Of a DNA stretch of 64,000 nucleotides, positions 25,992-34,627 are shown in pieces. A program made the translations under genes and the position numbers. Below the pieces are notes generated by a model that made no database searches, was not told where the DNA came from, and was given only the letters and a program-made list of their open reading frames with translations. Position 1 is the stretch's first letter. The number at the start of each line of letters is the position of its first letter. Source of the stretch: Rhodospirillaceae bacterium (GTDB taxonomy: Bacteria; Pseudomonadota; Alphaproteobacteria; Rhodospirillales; Casp-alpha2); assembly GCA_016845145.1 (NCBI GenBank), contig JAERTE010000148.1, forward strand, positions 1 to 64,000. The letters are read 5' to 3'.

Positions 25992-26021
25992 CCGTTCTCG
26001 GACGAAACCCGTCGGGAACGG
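25992..26021 (+). promoter_or_regulatory. Hairpin between dsrC and dsrM
   Basis: The arms ccgttctcggacg and cgtcgggaacgg pair around a short aaac(c) loop, with a small internal mismatch. No T-run follows, so a terminator is unlikely. It may protect the upstream dsrC message from 3' decay and allow DsrC to be made in excess over the membrane complex. Confidence 0.5.
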
Positions 26022-26039
26022 ATACGGGAGGGCTTTGAG

Positions 26040-26774
26040 TTGACGACGGTGTTCGCGATATTGCTATTGGTGGCATTCGCCGTGCTGGTCGTTGGCGTGG
26101 CCCTTAAGGTCCGTCAGTATTGGAACACCCCGGCGCCATTGAAAATCGCCACCACCCCGGCGCCGACGACGCGCTCGGGCGTGGTCGTGCGGATGTTCCG
26201 CGAGCTGGTGTTTTTCGAAAGCCTGTTCAAGTCCAACAAATGGATCTGGGTGTTCGGCTATCTGTTCCACGGCGCCATGGCCTTGGTGTTGCTCCGGCAT
26301 CTGCGCTATTTCACCGAGCCCGTCTGGGATTGGGTGGTGTTGATCCAGCCGTTCGGCAAATACGCAGGTTTTGCCATGGCGATTGGCTTGTTCGGTCTAT
26401 GGGCGCGGCGGTTCTTGGTGGATCGGGTGCGTTATATCTCGGCACTGTCCGATCATCTGATGCTGGCGTTGCTGGTCGGCATTACGCTGACGGGGCTGGG
26501 CATGAAGTATGTGGCGCACACGGATATCGTCATGCTCAAGGCTTTTGCGCTGGGGCTGTTGCACTTCGATTGGCAGCCCTTGCCGACGCACCCGTTGCTG
26601 CTTGCGCACCTAGGGATGGTCGCGTTGTTGATGGTGGTATTTCCGTTTTCCAAGCTATTGCACGCGCCCGGCGTATTCTTCAGCCCGACCCGTAACCAGG
26701 TGGACAATCCGCGCGAGCGTAGGCATTTGGCGGCGTGGGCGGCGGAGCTTGAATCCAAAAATGGTGGAGACTGA
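26040..26774 (+). CDS. dsrM: DsrM membrane cytochrome b subunit
   Basis: A 244-residue NarI-like protein with about five transmembrane helices (the first at FAILLLVAFAVLVVGVALKV), which binds heme b and exchanges electrons with the quinone pool. His residues suited to heme ligation occur in LFHGAMALVLLRHLRY and in later helices. It starts with TTG preceded by gggagg. It forms the DsrMKJOP transmembrane complex with the following genes; in sulfur oxidisers DsrMK is thought to reoxidise or process DsrC. Confidence 0.93.
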   Translation: MTTVFAILLLVAFAVLVVGVALKVRQYWNTPAPLKIATTPAPTTRSGVVVRMFRELVFFESLFKSNKWIWVFGYLFHGAMALVLLRHLRYFTEPVWDWVVLIQPFGKYAGFAMAIGLFGLWARRFLVDRVRYISALSDHLMLALLVGITLTGLGMKYVAHTDIVMLKAFALGLLHFDWQPLPTHPLLLAHLGMVALLMVVFPFSKLLHAPGVFFSPTRNQVDNPRERRHLAAWAAELESKNGGD

Positions 26775-26776
26775 TC

Positions 26777-28342
26777 ATGGCTGACCAGGATTTCGCCACA
26801 CCAGAACTCGACGAATACACCAAGGTGCCGCCCGTTGAGGTCGATTCCATGGCCCATTCCAGCCCGTACGTGGCCGCCGCCGGACATCAGGAGGCCCTGG
26901 GATTTCCGGGTGAACTGGTGGACAACTGGCAGGAAAAAGCCATTGAGAAGATGGGCGATCTGCTGGGCAAATACCGTTCCTTGCCGGTCTATCTTGATGC
27001 TTGCGTCAAATGCGGGGCGTGTACCGACAAGTGCCACTATTTCCTCGGTACGGGTGATCCGAAAAACATGCCCGTCGCTCGCCAAGACCTGTTCCGTAGC
27101 GTTTACCGGCGCTACTTCACCAAGGCCGGCAAGTGGTTCCCCTGGCTGGTCGGCGCCAAGGATCTGACGGAAGAGGTTCTGGACGACTGGTACAAGTATT
27201 TCCACCAGTGTTCGCAGTGCCGGCGCTGTTCAGTGTTCTGTCCCTACGGTATCGATACTGCCGAGATTTCCATGGCGGCGCGCGAGATTATGGATCACGT
27301 GGGCAAGGGCCAGAAGTACTGCAACGAGATCATCGGTAAAGTGCACGACATCGGCAACAACCTAGGTCTGCCACCGAAAGCTATGCGCGCGACGCTGGAA
27401 GACCTTGAAGAAGACCTGGAAGACGAGACCGGATTGGAAATCAAGCTGCCCTTGGATGTACAGGGAGCAGACGTTTTGCTGGTAACGCCCAGTGCCGATT
27501 TCTTCGCAGAGCCGCATATCGATGGCCTGATGGGCTATGCCAAGGTGTTCCATCAATCGAACACCAGTTGGACGCTTTCGACCTATGCATCCGAGGCCGC
27601 AAACTTTGCCATGTTCATTGGTTCCTACGAGCAGATGAAGCAAATCGCCGAACGTATCCGCAAGGCGGCCCAGGACTTGGGCGTGAAGCGTATCGTCGTC
27701 GGCGAGTGCGGGCATGCATGGCGGGTTGCCTACAATTTCTGGAACACGCTGGCCGGGCCGTTCGATTTCCTCGACCCCAATTATCCGGCACCCCAGCACA
27801 TCTTGGAATTCACGCGCGACCTGATCGAAGATGGGACGTTGAAATTCGACAAATCCCAGAACGATCACATGACCATCACGTTCCACGACTCGTGCAACGT
27901 GTCGCGTGCGTCGCGCATGGGTGATGAGCCGGGCGGGCAATTCGAATATCCGCGCGCAGTGATCCGTGCATGCTGCAACAACTTCGTCGATATGGCCGAC
28001 AACACCACGCGTGAGAATACGTTCTGTTGCGGCGGCGGCGGCGGGTTGTTGACCGACGATCTGATGGAGTTGCGCGTCAAGGGCGCCAAGCCCCGCATGG
28101 AGGCATTGAAGCAAGTTGTAGAGGACAACGGCGTCACCCACATGGCGGCCATCTGCGCGATTTGTAAAACACAGTTTGCCAAAGTGATGCCCTACTACGG
28201 CATGCGCATGGACCAAATTGTCAGCGTCCACCAATTGGTGTCCAACGCCATTATTTTGGATGGCGCCGAGGGCGGTGACGACGATGACGACGAACCAACC
28301 GAAGCCACTGAGACGGCCGATGGAGACGTGCAAGATGAATGA
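26777..28342 (+). CDS. dsrK: DsrK, HdrD-like iron-sulfur subunit
   Basis: A 521-residue cytoplasmic subunit related to heterodisulfide reductase HdrD. Two ferredoxin motifs are present: CVKCGACTDKC (Cys 76, 79, 82, 86) and CSQCRRCSVFC. A CCG-type noncubane-cluster domain follows (SCNVSRASRMGD, CCGGGGG, CAICKTQF), which is the predicted site for DsrC disulfide/trisulfide chemistry. The C-terminal tail is strongly acidic (GGDDDDDEPTEATET). Its last codons overlap the dsrL start by 8 bases. Confidence 0.96.
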   Translation: MADQDFATPELDEYTKVPPVEVDSMAHSSPYVAAAGHQEALGFPGELVDNWQEKAIEKMGDLLGKYRSLPVYLDACVKCGACTDKCHYFLGTGDPKNMPVARQDLFRSVYRRYFTKAGKWFPWLVGAKDLTEEVLDDWYKYFHQCSQCRRCSVFCPYGIDTAEISMAAREIMDHVGKGQKYCNEIIGKVHDIGNNLGLPPKAMRATLEDLEEDLEDETGLEIKLPLDVQGADVLLVTPSADFFAEPHIDGLMGYAKVFHQSNTSWTLSTYASEAANFAMFIGSYEQMKQIAERIRKAAQDLGVKRIVVGECGHAWRVAYNFWNTLAGPFDFLDPNYPAPQHILEFTRDLIEDGTLKFDKSQNDHMTITFHDSCNVSRASRMGDEPGGQFEYPRAVIRACCNNFVDMADNTTRENTFCCGGGGGLLTDDLMELRVKGAKPRMEALKQVVEDNGVTHMAAICAICKTQFAKVMPYYGMRMDQIVSVHQLVSNAIILDGAEGGDDDDDEPTEATETADGDVQDE

Positions 28343-30284
28343 GATGACCAAGGACCCGACGCTGCTGACCAATCGGCGTTTCAAGGATGGCGACCAGGAT
28401 TTGGGTCCGCTGCGTGACAAGATCTTCAAGGCCGATCACAGCTACAAGTGCCCGACCTATGTGCATCGCACACCGCCGTGCCAGGGGAGTTGCCCGTCGG
28501 GCCATGAAATCCGCGGTTGGCTGGCCATCGCACGCGGCATGGATAAGCCGCCCGTTGAGGGCATGACATGGCAGGAATATGCCTTCAAGCGCATGGCCGA
28601 GGCCAATCCGTTTCCGTCGATCATGGGCCGGGTTTGTCCGGCACCTTGCGAGGATGGCTGTAACCGAAACGAAGTTGATGATTTCGTCGGTATCAACGCC
28701 GTCGAGCAATACGTCGGCGACTGGGCCATTGAGAACAATCTCACTCTCGACGGTCCGGCCGAAGAGACTGGCAAGAAAGTTGCCGTCATCGGTGGCGGAC
28801 CCGGCGGCTTGGCGGCAGCGTACAAGCTGCGCCGTATGGGCCATGGTGTCACCGTGTTCGAGGCGCACGATCAACTGGGCGGCATGATGATCTACGGCAT
28901 CCCCGGGTACCGTACGCCGCGCGACATGGTCGCGGCTGAAATCCAACGTATCTTGGATACGGGCGTTGAAGCTAAGCTCGGTGTGCGGGTTGGCGAAGAT
29001 GTCAGCCTGGAGCAGTTGGAAGCCGATTTCGATGCCGTCTTATGGGCTGTTGGCGCGCAGAACGGCCGCGACCTGCCGGTCGAAGGCTGGGCCGGTACAT
29101 CCAATTGTATCTCTGGCGTTGATTTCCTCGAAGCCTTCAACAAGGACCGCCTGCAGTTCGTCTACGAGAAAGTCGTCGTGGTCGGTGGTGGCGATACCTC
29201 TATCGACGTAGCTTCGGTAGCACGCCGCATCGGACACATCGAAAAAATTGCCGAACACGATATGCCGGAAGCCGTGATCTTGGGCCATACCGCGCACGAC
29301 GTGGCTGGTTCCATCACCCGTCAGGGCGTGAAGGCGGTGCTGACGTCGCTGTTTCCGCTTGAGGGCATGACAGCGGCAGAACGCGAACGCGAAGATGCGG
29401 TGCGTGAAGGTATCGACATCAAAGGCGGTGTTATACCGCTGGAAGTGATCAAGGGCGACGATGGTCGCGCACGGGCGCTGAAAATGTGTGAGTGCGACAT
29501 GGAAGGCATGAAGCCGATCCCGCGCGAAGGCACTGAATTCGAGATCGAATGCGACCTGATCGTCTCGGCCATCGGCCAGATGGGTGATTTGACCGGCTTC
29601 GAAGCCCTGGATAACGGCAAGGGCTTCATGGATTGCGACGGCCTCTATAAGGTCAAGAACCACGACAAGCACTTTGCATGCGGCGATATCGTGCGCCCGC
29701 ACCTGCTGACCACGGCCATCGGCCAGGGCGGCGTGGCGGCAGACAGCATCGATCGTTACCTTGCCGGTGCCTCGATGGATAAACGGCCCAAAGTGGACGT
29801 GCATCATTTCAAACTGCTGAACGAGTTGACGCAGCGCGAACTGTCACCGGAAGAATATGACGACGAGCCGACGCGTGGCACTGATGATTCGAACTTCGCT
29901 GTGCACAATTATGAAGATCGGTCGTCGACGCATATCATTGCACATGAGGAACTGTTCGTTGGTCATTTCGGTTATGACGCGCGCGCCCGGCGTACGGAGG
30001 TCCATATCGATGCGGACCAAGTACTCGGCAATTTTGAAGAACGTATCGAAGGCTTGACCGAGGAACAGGCTCAGCACGAAGGCGAACGCTGCATGAGTTG
30101 CGGGATTTGTTTCGAGTGTGACAACTGCGTCATTTTCTGCCCGCAAGATGCGATCTTTAGGGTCAAGAAAGATCAGCGAGCGGTCGGCCGCTACGTGGAT
30201 ACCGACTACAACAAATGCATTGGGTGTCACATCTGTAAAGATGTCTGCCCCTCTGGTTACATTCAAATGGGATTGGGTGAATAA
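28335..30284 (+). CDS. dsrL: DsrL, iron-sulfur flavoprotein (first paralogue)
   Basis: A 649-residue GltD-like NAD(P)H:acceptor oxidoreductase that links DsrAB to pyridine nucleotide. The N-terminal Cys-rich domain (CPTYVHRTPPCQGSCPSGHE, VCPAPCEDGC), FAD site (IGGGPGGLAAAYKLRR), NAD site (VVGGGDTSIDVASVARR) and two C-terminal [4Fe-4S] motifs (CMSCGICFEC, CIGCHICKDVC) are intact. At the nucleotide-specificity loop it reads LTSLFPLEG instead of a YRR motif, so it should prefer NADH as in the A. vinosum type. ATG 28335 overlaps dsrK; the longer ORF from 28218 is rejected. Confidence 0.95.
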   Translation: MNEMTKDPTLLTNRRFKDGDQDLGPLRDKIFKADHSYKCPTYVHRTPPCQGSCPSGHEIRGWLAIARGMDKPPVEGMTWQEYAFKRMAEANPFPSIMGRVCPAPCEDGCNRNEVDDFVGINAVEQYVGDWAIENNLTLDGPAEETGKKVAVIGGGPGGLAAAYKLRRMGHGVTVFEAHDQLGGMMIYGIPGYRTPRDMVAAEIQRILDTGVEAKLGVRVGEDVSLEQLEADFDAVLWAVGAQNGRDLPVEGWAGTSNCISGVDFLEAFNKDRLQFVYEKVVVVGGGDTSIDVASVARRIGHIEKIAEHDMPEAVILGHTAHDVAGSITRQGVKAVLTSLFPLEGMTAAEREREDAVREGIDIKGGVIPLEVIKGDDGRARALKMCECDMEGMKPIPREGTEFEIECDLIVSAIGQMGDLTGFEALDNGKGFMDCDGLYKVKNHDKHFACGDIVRPHLLTTAIGQGGVAADSIDRYLAGASMDKRPKVDVHHFKLLNELTQRELSPEEYDDEPTRGTDDSNFAVHNYEDRSSTHIIAHEELFVGHFGYDARARRTEVHIDADQVLGNFEERIEGLTEEQAQHEGERCMSCGICFECDNCVIFCPQDAIFRVKKDQRAVGRYVDTDYNKCIGCHICKDVCPSGYIQMGLGE

Positions 30285-30300
30285 TGAGTTGACGCAACGG

Positions 30301-30315
30301 CCCCCGGATCGGGGG
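30301..30315 (+). promoter_or_regulatory. Small hairpin between the two dsrL genes
   Basis: CCCCC-ggatc-GGGGG forms a short, very stable stem in the 57-base gap between the paralogues. No T-run follows. It may tune the ratio of the two products; the function is inferred. Confidence 0.4.
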
Positions 30316-30341
30316 TGACAGGGAGAGGAAAGGGTAAGGCA

Positions 30342-32270
30342 ATGGCTGAAGAACGCGTGAATTACCGCCGTTATCAGGACGGCGACGCAGAGCATCCGGA
30401 ATGGCCGGAACTTCGGGTCTCGGGAGGGGAGTCCGACAGTTGTCCTACCTACGTTCACCGCACGGCGCCGTGCCAGGGCAGTTGTCCGTCCGGCCACGAT
30501 ATCCGTGGCTGGCTCAGTATCGCCCGCGGCATAGATAAGCCGCTCGATGATGCGCCCTGGCAACAGTATGCTTTCGAGCGTATGACCAAGGCCAATCCGT
30601 TTCCATCGGTCATGGGTCGGGTCTGTCCGGCTCCCTGTCAGGACGGCTGCAACCGCAACGACGTCGAAGAGTTCGTCGGCATCAATTCCATCGAACAATA
30701 TGTCGGTGACTGGGCGTTGCAGAACGGTCTGGCTTTCGAAAAACCGAAAACCGAATCCGGCAAAAAGGTCGCTATCGTCGGTGGCGGACCGGGCGGGTTG
30801 GCGGCAGCTTATTTTCTGCGAAAAAAGGGCCACGCCTGCACGATCTTCGATTCCTACTCGGCGCTTGGCGGTATGATGGTATTCGGCATTCCCGGCTACC
30901 GCACGCCCCGCGACGTGCTGGAAGGGGAAATTCAGAGAATCGTCGACATGGGCGTTGAGACGCGACTCGATACGCGGGTCGGTGTCGATGTCTCCATTGA
31001 TGAGTTGGAGAAAGATTTCGATGCCGTCTTTTGGGCGATCGGTGCGCAAAGCGGCAAGCCGTTGCCGGTCCCCGGCGCCGAGGCGCCAAACTGCGTCGAC
31101 GGCATTGTCTTTTTGCGCGCCTTCAACGAAGGCCGTCTGCAGCATCTGACCGGCCGTGTGCTGGTCGTTGGTGCCGGTGACACGGCCATGGACGTCGCCG
31201 CTGTGGCGCGGCGCATCGGCAACGTCGATGCCGCCGACGGCGAAAAACTGCCCGAGAAGGTGATCATGGGCCAAACGGTGCACGATGTCGCGCAGGCGGC
31301 CAAGCGGCAGGGTGCGGATGTTTGGATTGTCTACCGCCGACCCATTTCGAAAGCGCCGGCCACGGAACACGAGCTGCAATCGGTGATTGCGGAAGGTGTT
31401 GAGATTCATGAAAATTTGGCGCCGAAAGAAGTCATTCTCGATGCCGAGGGACGCGCAACCGCACTACGCGTCATGCCCGCGGACTGGAGCAGTGGTGAGA
31501 TGGTGGCCGATGAAGATGCCGCCTTCAATATTGAGTGCGAGCTGATTGTCGGTGCCACGGGCCAGGCCGGGGACTTTACCGGCTTCGAGAGCCTCGACAA
31601 TGGCTGGGGATTGATGAACGCCGACAGCCATTATCGCATCCCGGATCACGAAGGGCATTTTGTTGGTGGCGACATCATCAAGCCGCATCTGCTGACCACC
31701 GCGATTGGTCACGCGTCCTTCGCTGCCGACAGCATCGACGCCTACCTGGACAACCGCGATCTGAAGGATCGGCCCAAGGTCGACGGCTTCCGGTTCAACT
31801 TGCTGGCGGCATTACGCGACCACGAACTGGAACCCGAGGAAGCCGAAAACGAGCCGGTGCGTGGGACCGACAGCGGCAATTTCGCCGTCCATAATTATGA
31901 GGACCGGTCGTTTGCCGAAATCATCCCAAGTACCAAGCAGTTCCTCGGGTATTTTTCCGGCACGCCGCGGCTGCACCGTGACGAGGTCGAAATCTCCGCG
32001 GATAATGTACTCGGCAATTTTGATGAGCGTTTCACCGGCCTGTCCGAGGAAACAGCCGTCGAAGAGGCCGACCGCTGCATGGCCTGCGGACTCTGCATGG
32101 AGTGCGACAACTGCATGATTTATTGCCCGCAGGACGCGATCGAGCGTGTCGCCAAGGATCAGCGGGTGTCGGGGCGCTATGTGGAGACCGATTATACGAA
32201 GTGCGTCGGCTGCTACATCTGCGCCGATGTCTGTCCTTCCGGTTACATCCAGATGGGTTTGGGAGCCTAA
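30342..32270 (+). CDS. dsrL: DsrL paralogue 2 with YRR nucleotide-binding motif
   Basis: A 642-residue protein with the same architecture as the preceding DsrL: CPTYVHRTAPCQGSCPSGHD, FAD site VGGGPGGLAAAYFLRK, NAD(P) site VVGAGDTAMDVAAVARR, and C-terminal CMACGLCMEC and CVGCYICADVC clusters. At the specificity loop it carries WIVYRRPISKAPATEHEL, the YRR form associated with NADP(H) use in GltD-like enzymes and some DsrL types. Identity to paralogue 1 is clear but far from complete, so this is an old duplication or a separate acquisition. ATG 30342 follows gagaggaaagg. It leads into dsrJ. Confidence 0.95.
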   Translation: MAEERVNYRRYQDGDAEHPEWPELRVSGGESDSCPTYVHRTAPCQGSCPSGHDIRGWLSIARGIDKPLDDAPWQQYAFERMTKANPFPSVMGRVCPAPCQDGCNRNDVEEFVGINSIEQYVGDWALQNGLAFEKPKTESGKKVAIVGGGPGGLAAAYFLRKKGHACTIFDSYSALGGMMVFGIPGYRTPRDVLEGEIQRIVDMGVETRLDTRVGVDVSIDELEKDFDAVFWAIGAQSGKPLPVPGAEAPNCVDGIVFLRAFNEGRLQHLTGRVLVVGAGDTAMDVAAVARRIGNVDAADGEKLPEKVIMGQTVHDVAQAAKRQGADVWIVYRRPISKAPATEHELQSVIAEGVEIHENLAPKEVILDAEGRATALRVMPADWSSGEMVADEDAAFNIECELIVGATGQAGDFTGFESLDNGWGLMNADSHYRIPDHEGHFVGGDIIKPHLLTTAIGHASFAADSIDAYLDNRDLKDRPKVDGFRFNLLAALRDHELEPEEAENEPVRGTDSGNFAVHNYEDRSFAEIIPSTKQFLGYFSGTPRLHRDEVEISADNVLGNFDERFTGLSEETAVEEADRCMACGLCMECDNCMIYCPQDAIERVAKDQRVSGRYVETDYTKCVGCYICADVCPSGYIQMGLGA

Positions 32271-32277
32271 TCCGACT

Positions 32278-32655
32278 ATGATCAAGATCGGCCAAATGTT
32301 GGCGATATTAGCGCTGCTCTTTGCGGGTAGCGCCAGCGCGACGGAATGGAAGGTACCGTTCCCGAACGTGCCCAAGGGCGAGGGCGAGTCGTGCGTACGT
32401 GACACGGCTTTCATGCGCGCCAATCACATGGACTTGTTGTCGCACCAGCGCGACGACACCGTGCACCAGGGTGTTCGTCCGAAACAGACGGCACTGACCG
32501 AGTGCCTAACCTGTCATGCGGTCAAGGATGAGGCAGCCAAGCCTGTGACCTACAGCGACCCGAAACATTTCTGCCGAACCTGCCACGACTACGCGGCGGT
32601 AACGATCGATTGCTTCAGTTGCCACAATTCGGCTCCGGAGAAAGCCAAGCCATGA
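32278..32655 (+). CDS. dsrJ: DsrJ triheme cytochrome c
   Basis: A 125-residue periplasmic subunit of DsrMKJOP. A Sec signal (MIKIGQMLAILALLFAGSAS, then ATEW) is followed by exactly three CXXCH heme sites: CLTCH, CRTCH and CFSCH. The CVRDTAFMRANHM segment holds the Cys, Met and His candidates for unusual heme ligation known for DsrJ. ATG 32278 is chosen because it begins the signal peptide; the track's start at 32146 lies inside dsrL. The stop overlaps the dsrO start (ATGA). Confidence 0.95.
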   Translation: MIKIGQMLAILALLFAGSASATEWKVPFPNVPKGEGESCVRDTAFMRANHMDLLSHQRDDTVHQGVRPKQTALTECLTCHAVKDEAAKPVTYSDPKHFCRTCHDYAAVTIDCFSCHNSAPEKAKP

Positions 32656-33404
32656 GTGAACATCGTAAAGTTCCCGCTTGTGAAAACGCGCCTGCGCGTG
32701 GTCGGCGCGGGTTTTTGAAGGGGTTGGCGGCAGCCGGGGCTTTGGCCATAGCGCCGGGCGTGACGCTCTACAAGTTTGCCGAGGCCGCAGGCGTCTCAAA
32801 CGCTGTCCGATGGGGCATGCTGATCGATATCAACAAATGCCAGGACGATTGTCAGGCCTGTGTAACGGCGTGCTCAAACGAAAATGGATGGGGTGGCGGA
32901 AATCGACCAAGCACCGACGCGCAGTGGATCCGCAAGATGACCCTCAAACACACGGCGAGTGGACATCAGAAATCATTGCCGATGATGTGCCAGCACTGTG
33001 CCGAGCCGCCTTGTGTCTACGTCTGCCCCACTGGCGCCTCGTTCAAGCGCGCCGATGGCATTGTATTGGTGGACAAACACATCTGCATTGGCTGCCGGTA
33101 TTGCATGATGGCATGCCCCTATAAGGCGCGATCGTTCGTGCATGAGGACGTTGAGGGGCAAAAAGCCCATGCGCCGCGCGGTAAGGGTACCGTGGAAAGC
33201 TGTACCCTGTGTGTGCATCGCATTGACGCCGGCAAGCAACCGGCTTGCGTTGAAGCTTGTGGAAAAGACGGTGGCGGGGCGTTCGTATTTGGCGATCTGA
33301 ACAACCCGAACAGCGACATATCGAAACAGCTCGCCCAGTATGGCGGTACGGCTATTCGCGGCGATCTCGGTGTTGATCCGGGTATCAGGTATCGGGGGCT
33401 CTGA
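32652..33404 (+). CDS. dsrO: DsrO periplasmic ferredoxin-like subunit
   Basis: A 250-residue protein with a twin-arginine signal (RRGFLKGLAAAGALAIAPG) and an HybA/TtrB-type array of cysteine motifs for several [4Fe-4S] clusters: CQDDCQACVTAC, CQHCAEPPCVYVC, CIGCRYCMMAC and CTLCVHRID...CVEAC. It passes electrons between DsrJ and the NrfD-like DsrP on the periplasmic side. ATG 32652 overlaps the dsrJ stop, and its own stop overlaps dsrP, so the three are translationally coupled. Confidence 0.95.
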   Translation: MSEHRKVPACENAPARGRRGFLKGLAAAGALAIAPGVTLYKFAEAAGVSNAVRWGMLIDINKCQDDCQACVTACSNENGWGGGNRPSTDAQWIRKMTLKHTASGHQKSLPMMCQHCAEPPCVYVCPTGASFKRADGIVLVDKHICIGCRYCMMACPYKARSFVHEDVEGQKAHAPRGKGTVESCTLCVHRIDAGKQPACVEACGKDGGGAFVFGDLNNPNSDISKQLAQYGGTAIRGDLGVDPGIRYRGL

Positions 33405-34612
33405 TGAAAACATTGCGCTATCGCCCGTTCAGCTTGGACAGCAAACCACTTGTCGGCGCTTTCTTCTTTGCCGGTCTGCTGGCGCTGATGGGCTTGGGCT
33501 CCGCTTGGTACATGGAACACAATGGCCATGTGGTCACCGGCATGGACAATCAGGTCGTGTGGGGTATGCCGCATGTGTTTGCTGTGTTCTTGATTGTCGC
33601 TGCGTCGGGTGCGCTGAATGTGGCGTCCATGGGGTCCGTGTTCGGACGCGCGTCCTACAAGCCGCTGGCGCGCCTATCGGGCCTGGTGGCCATGGCGTTG
33701 TTGATGGGCGGATTGGCTGTTCTGGTGCTCGATCTGGGACGGCCCGACCGCTTGATCGTCGCCATGACCAGCTACAATTTCAAATCCATCTTTGCCTGGA
33801 ATATTTTTCTCTATACTGGGCTTTTGGTCGTCACCGCCGTCTATCTCTGGACCATGATGGAGCGGCGCATGAACGGCTACACCAAGGCAGCCGGTATGGC
33901 GGCATTCCTGTGGCGTCTAATGCTGACCACCGGCACCGGGTTGATATTCGGCTTTCTGGCGGCGCGCCAGGCCTATGACGCGGCGGTCATGGCGCCGATG
34001 TTCATCGCCATGTCGTTTGCTTTCGGGCTGGCGATCTTTTTTCTGCTGATGCTCGGCTTGTACGAAGGCGATGGGCGTCCGGTCGGCGATTATATCGTTA
34101 ACCGCATGGGCAAGCTGCTGGGGCTTTTTGTCGCTGCCGTCCTGTACTTTACGTTTGTCCAGCACGCTACCAATCTTTATGCGCCCGAGCATCACGGTGT
34201 CGAGCGGTTCATCCTGCTTGATGGCGGATTCATCACGACGCTGTTTTGGGTCGGACAAGTGATCATTGGCGGTCTAATCCCGCTGGCGCTGTTGTTCCCG
34301 CTGGGCAGCGGCAAGTTGGGCCGGGGGCGCGTGTCGGTGGCCTCGGTACTGGTGATCTTGGGCGGAATCGCGCAGGTTTACGTCATCATCATTGGCGGCC
34401 AGAGCTATCCGCTGGTCCTGTTTCCAGGCTGGGAGGCTTCCAGTTCCTTCTTTGACGGCACGGTGAGCGATTATCAGGCCAGTCTGCCAGAGGTCGGGCT
34501 TGGCATCGGCGGTATTGCCATCGCCGGTCTGATCGTGCTTGTTGGAACCAAGGTACTGGATTTCATGCCGGTCAGCCTCGCCGACGAAGAGGTCGACCCG
34601 CATCACTCCTGA
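33404..34612 (+). CDS. dsrP: DsrP, NrfD-like integral membrane subunit
   Basis: A 402-residue protein with about ten transmembrane helices, belonging to the NrfD/PsrC family of quinone-interacting membrane anchors. Family-typical segments include VVWGMPHVFAVFLIVAASGA and LVLDLGRPDRLIVAMTSYNF. It completes DsrMKJOP. Together with DsrM it gives the complex two quinone-linked membrane subunits. It begins within the dsrO stop and ends 15 bases before the YbiB-like gene. Confidence 0.94.
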   Translation: MKTLRYRPFSLDSKPLVGAFFFAGLLALMGLGSAWYMEHNGHVVTGMDNQVVWGMPHVFAVFLIVAASGALNVASMGSVFGRASYKPLARLSGLVAMALLMGGLAVLVLDLGRPDRLIVAMTSYNFKSIFAWNIFLYTGLLVVTAVYLWTMMERRMNGYTKAAGMAAFLWRLMLTTGTGLIFGFLAARQAYDAAVMAPMFIAMSFAFGLAIFFLLMLGLYEGDGRPVGDYIVNRMGKLLGLFVAAVLYFTFVQHATNLYAPEHHGVERFILLDGGFITTLFWVGQVIIGGLIPLALLFPLGSGKLGRGRVSVASVLVILGGIAQVYVIIIGGQSYPLVLFPGWEASSSFFDGTVSDYQASLPEVGLGIGGIAIAGLIVLVGTKVLDFMPVSLADEEVDPHHS

Positions 34613-34627
34613 TAGGAGATTTATCTG

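Noticed and set aside
29844-31409. 521-residue minus-strand ORF across the two dsrL genes
   Set aside because: Antisense shadow of two well-supported flavoprotein genes; composition is His/Arg/Asp-rich without any domain.
22034-34612. Reading the dsr operon as a sulfate-reducer (reductive) system
   Set aside because: dsrEFH, dsrL and a CysG/DsrN arrangement are present and no dsrD is seen. This is the oxidative type, although direction cannot be proven from sequence alone.
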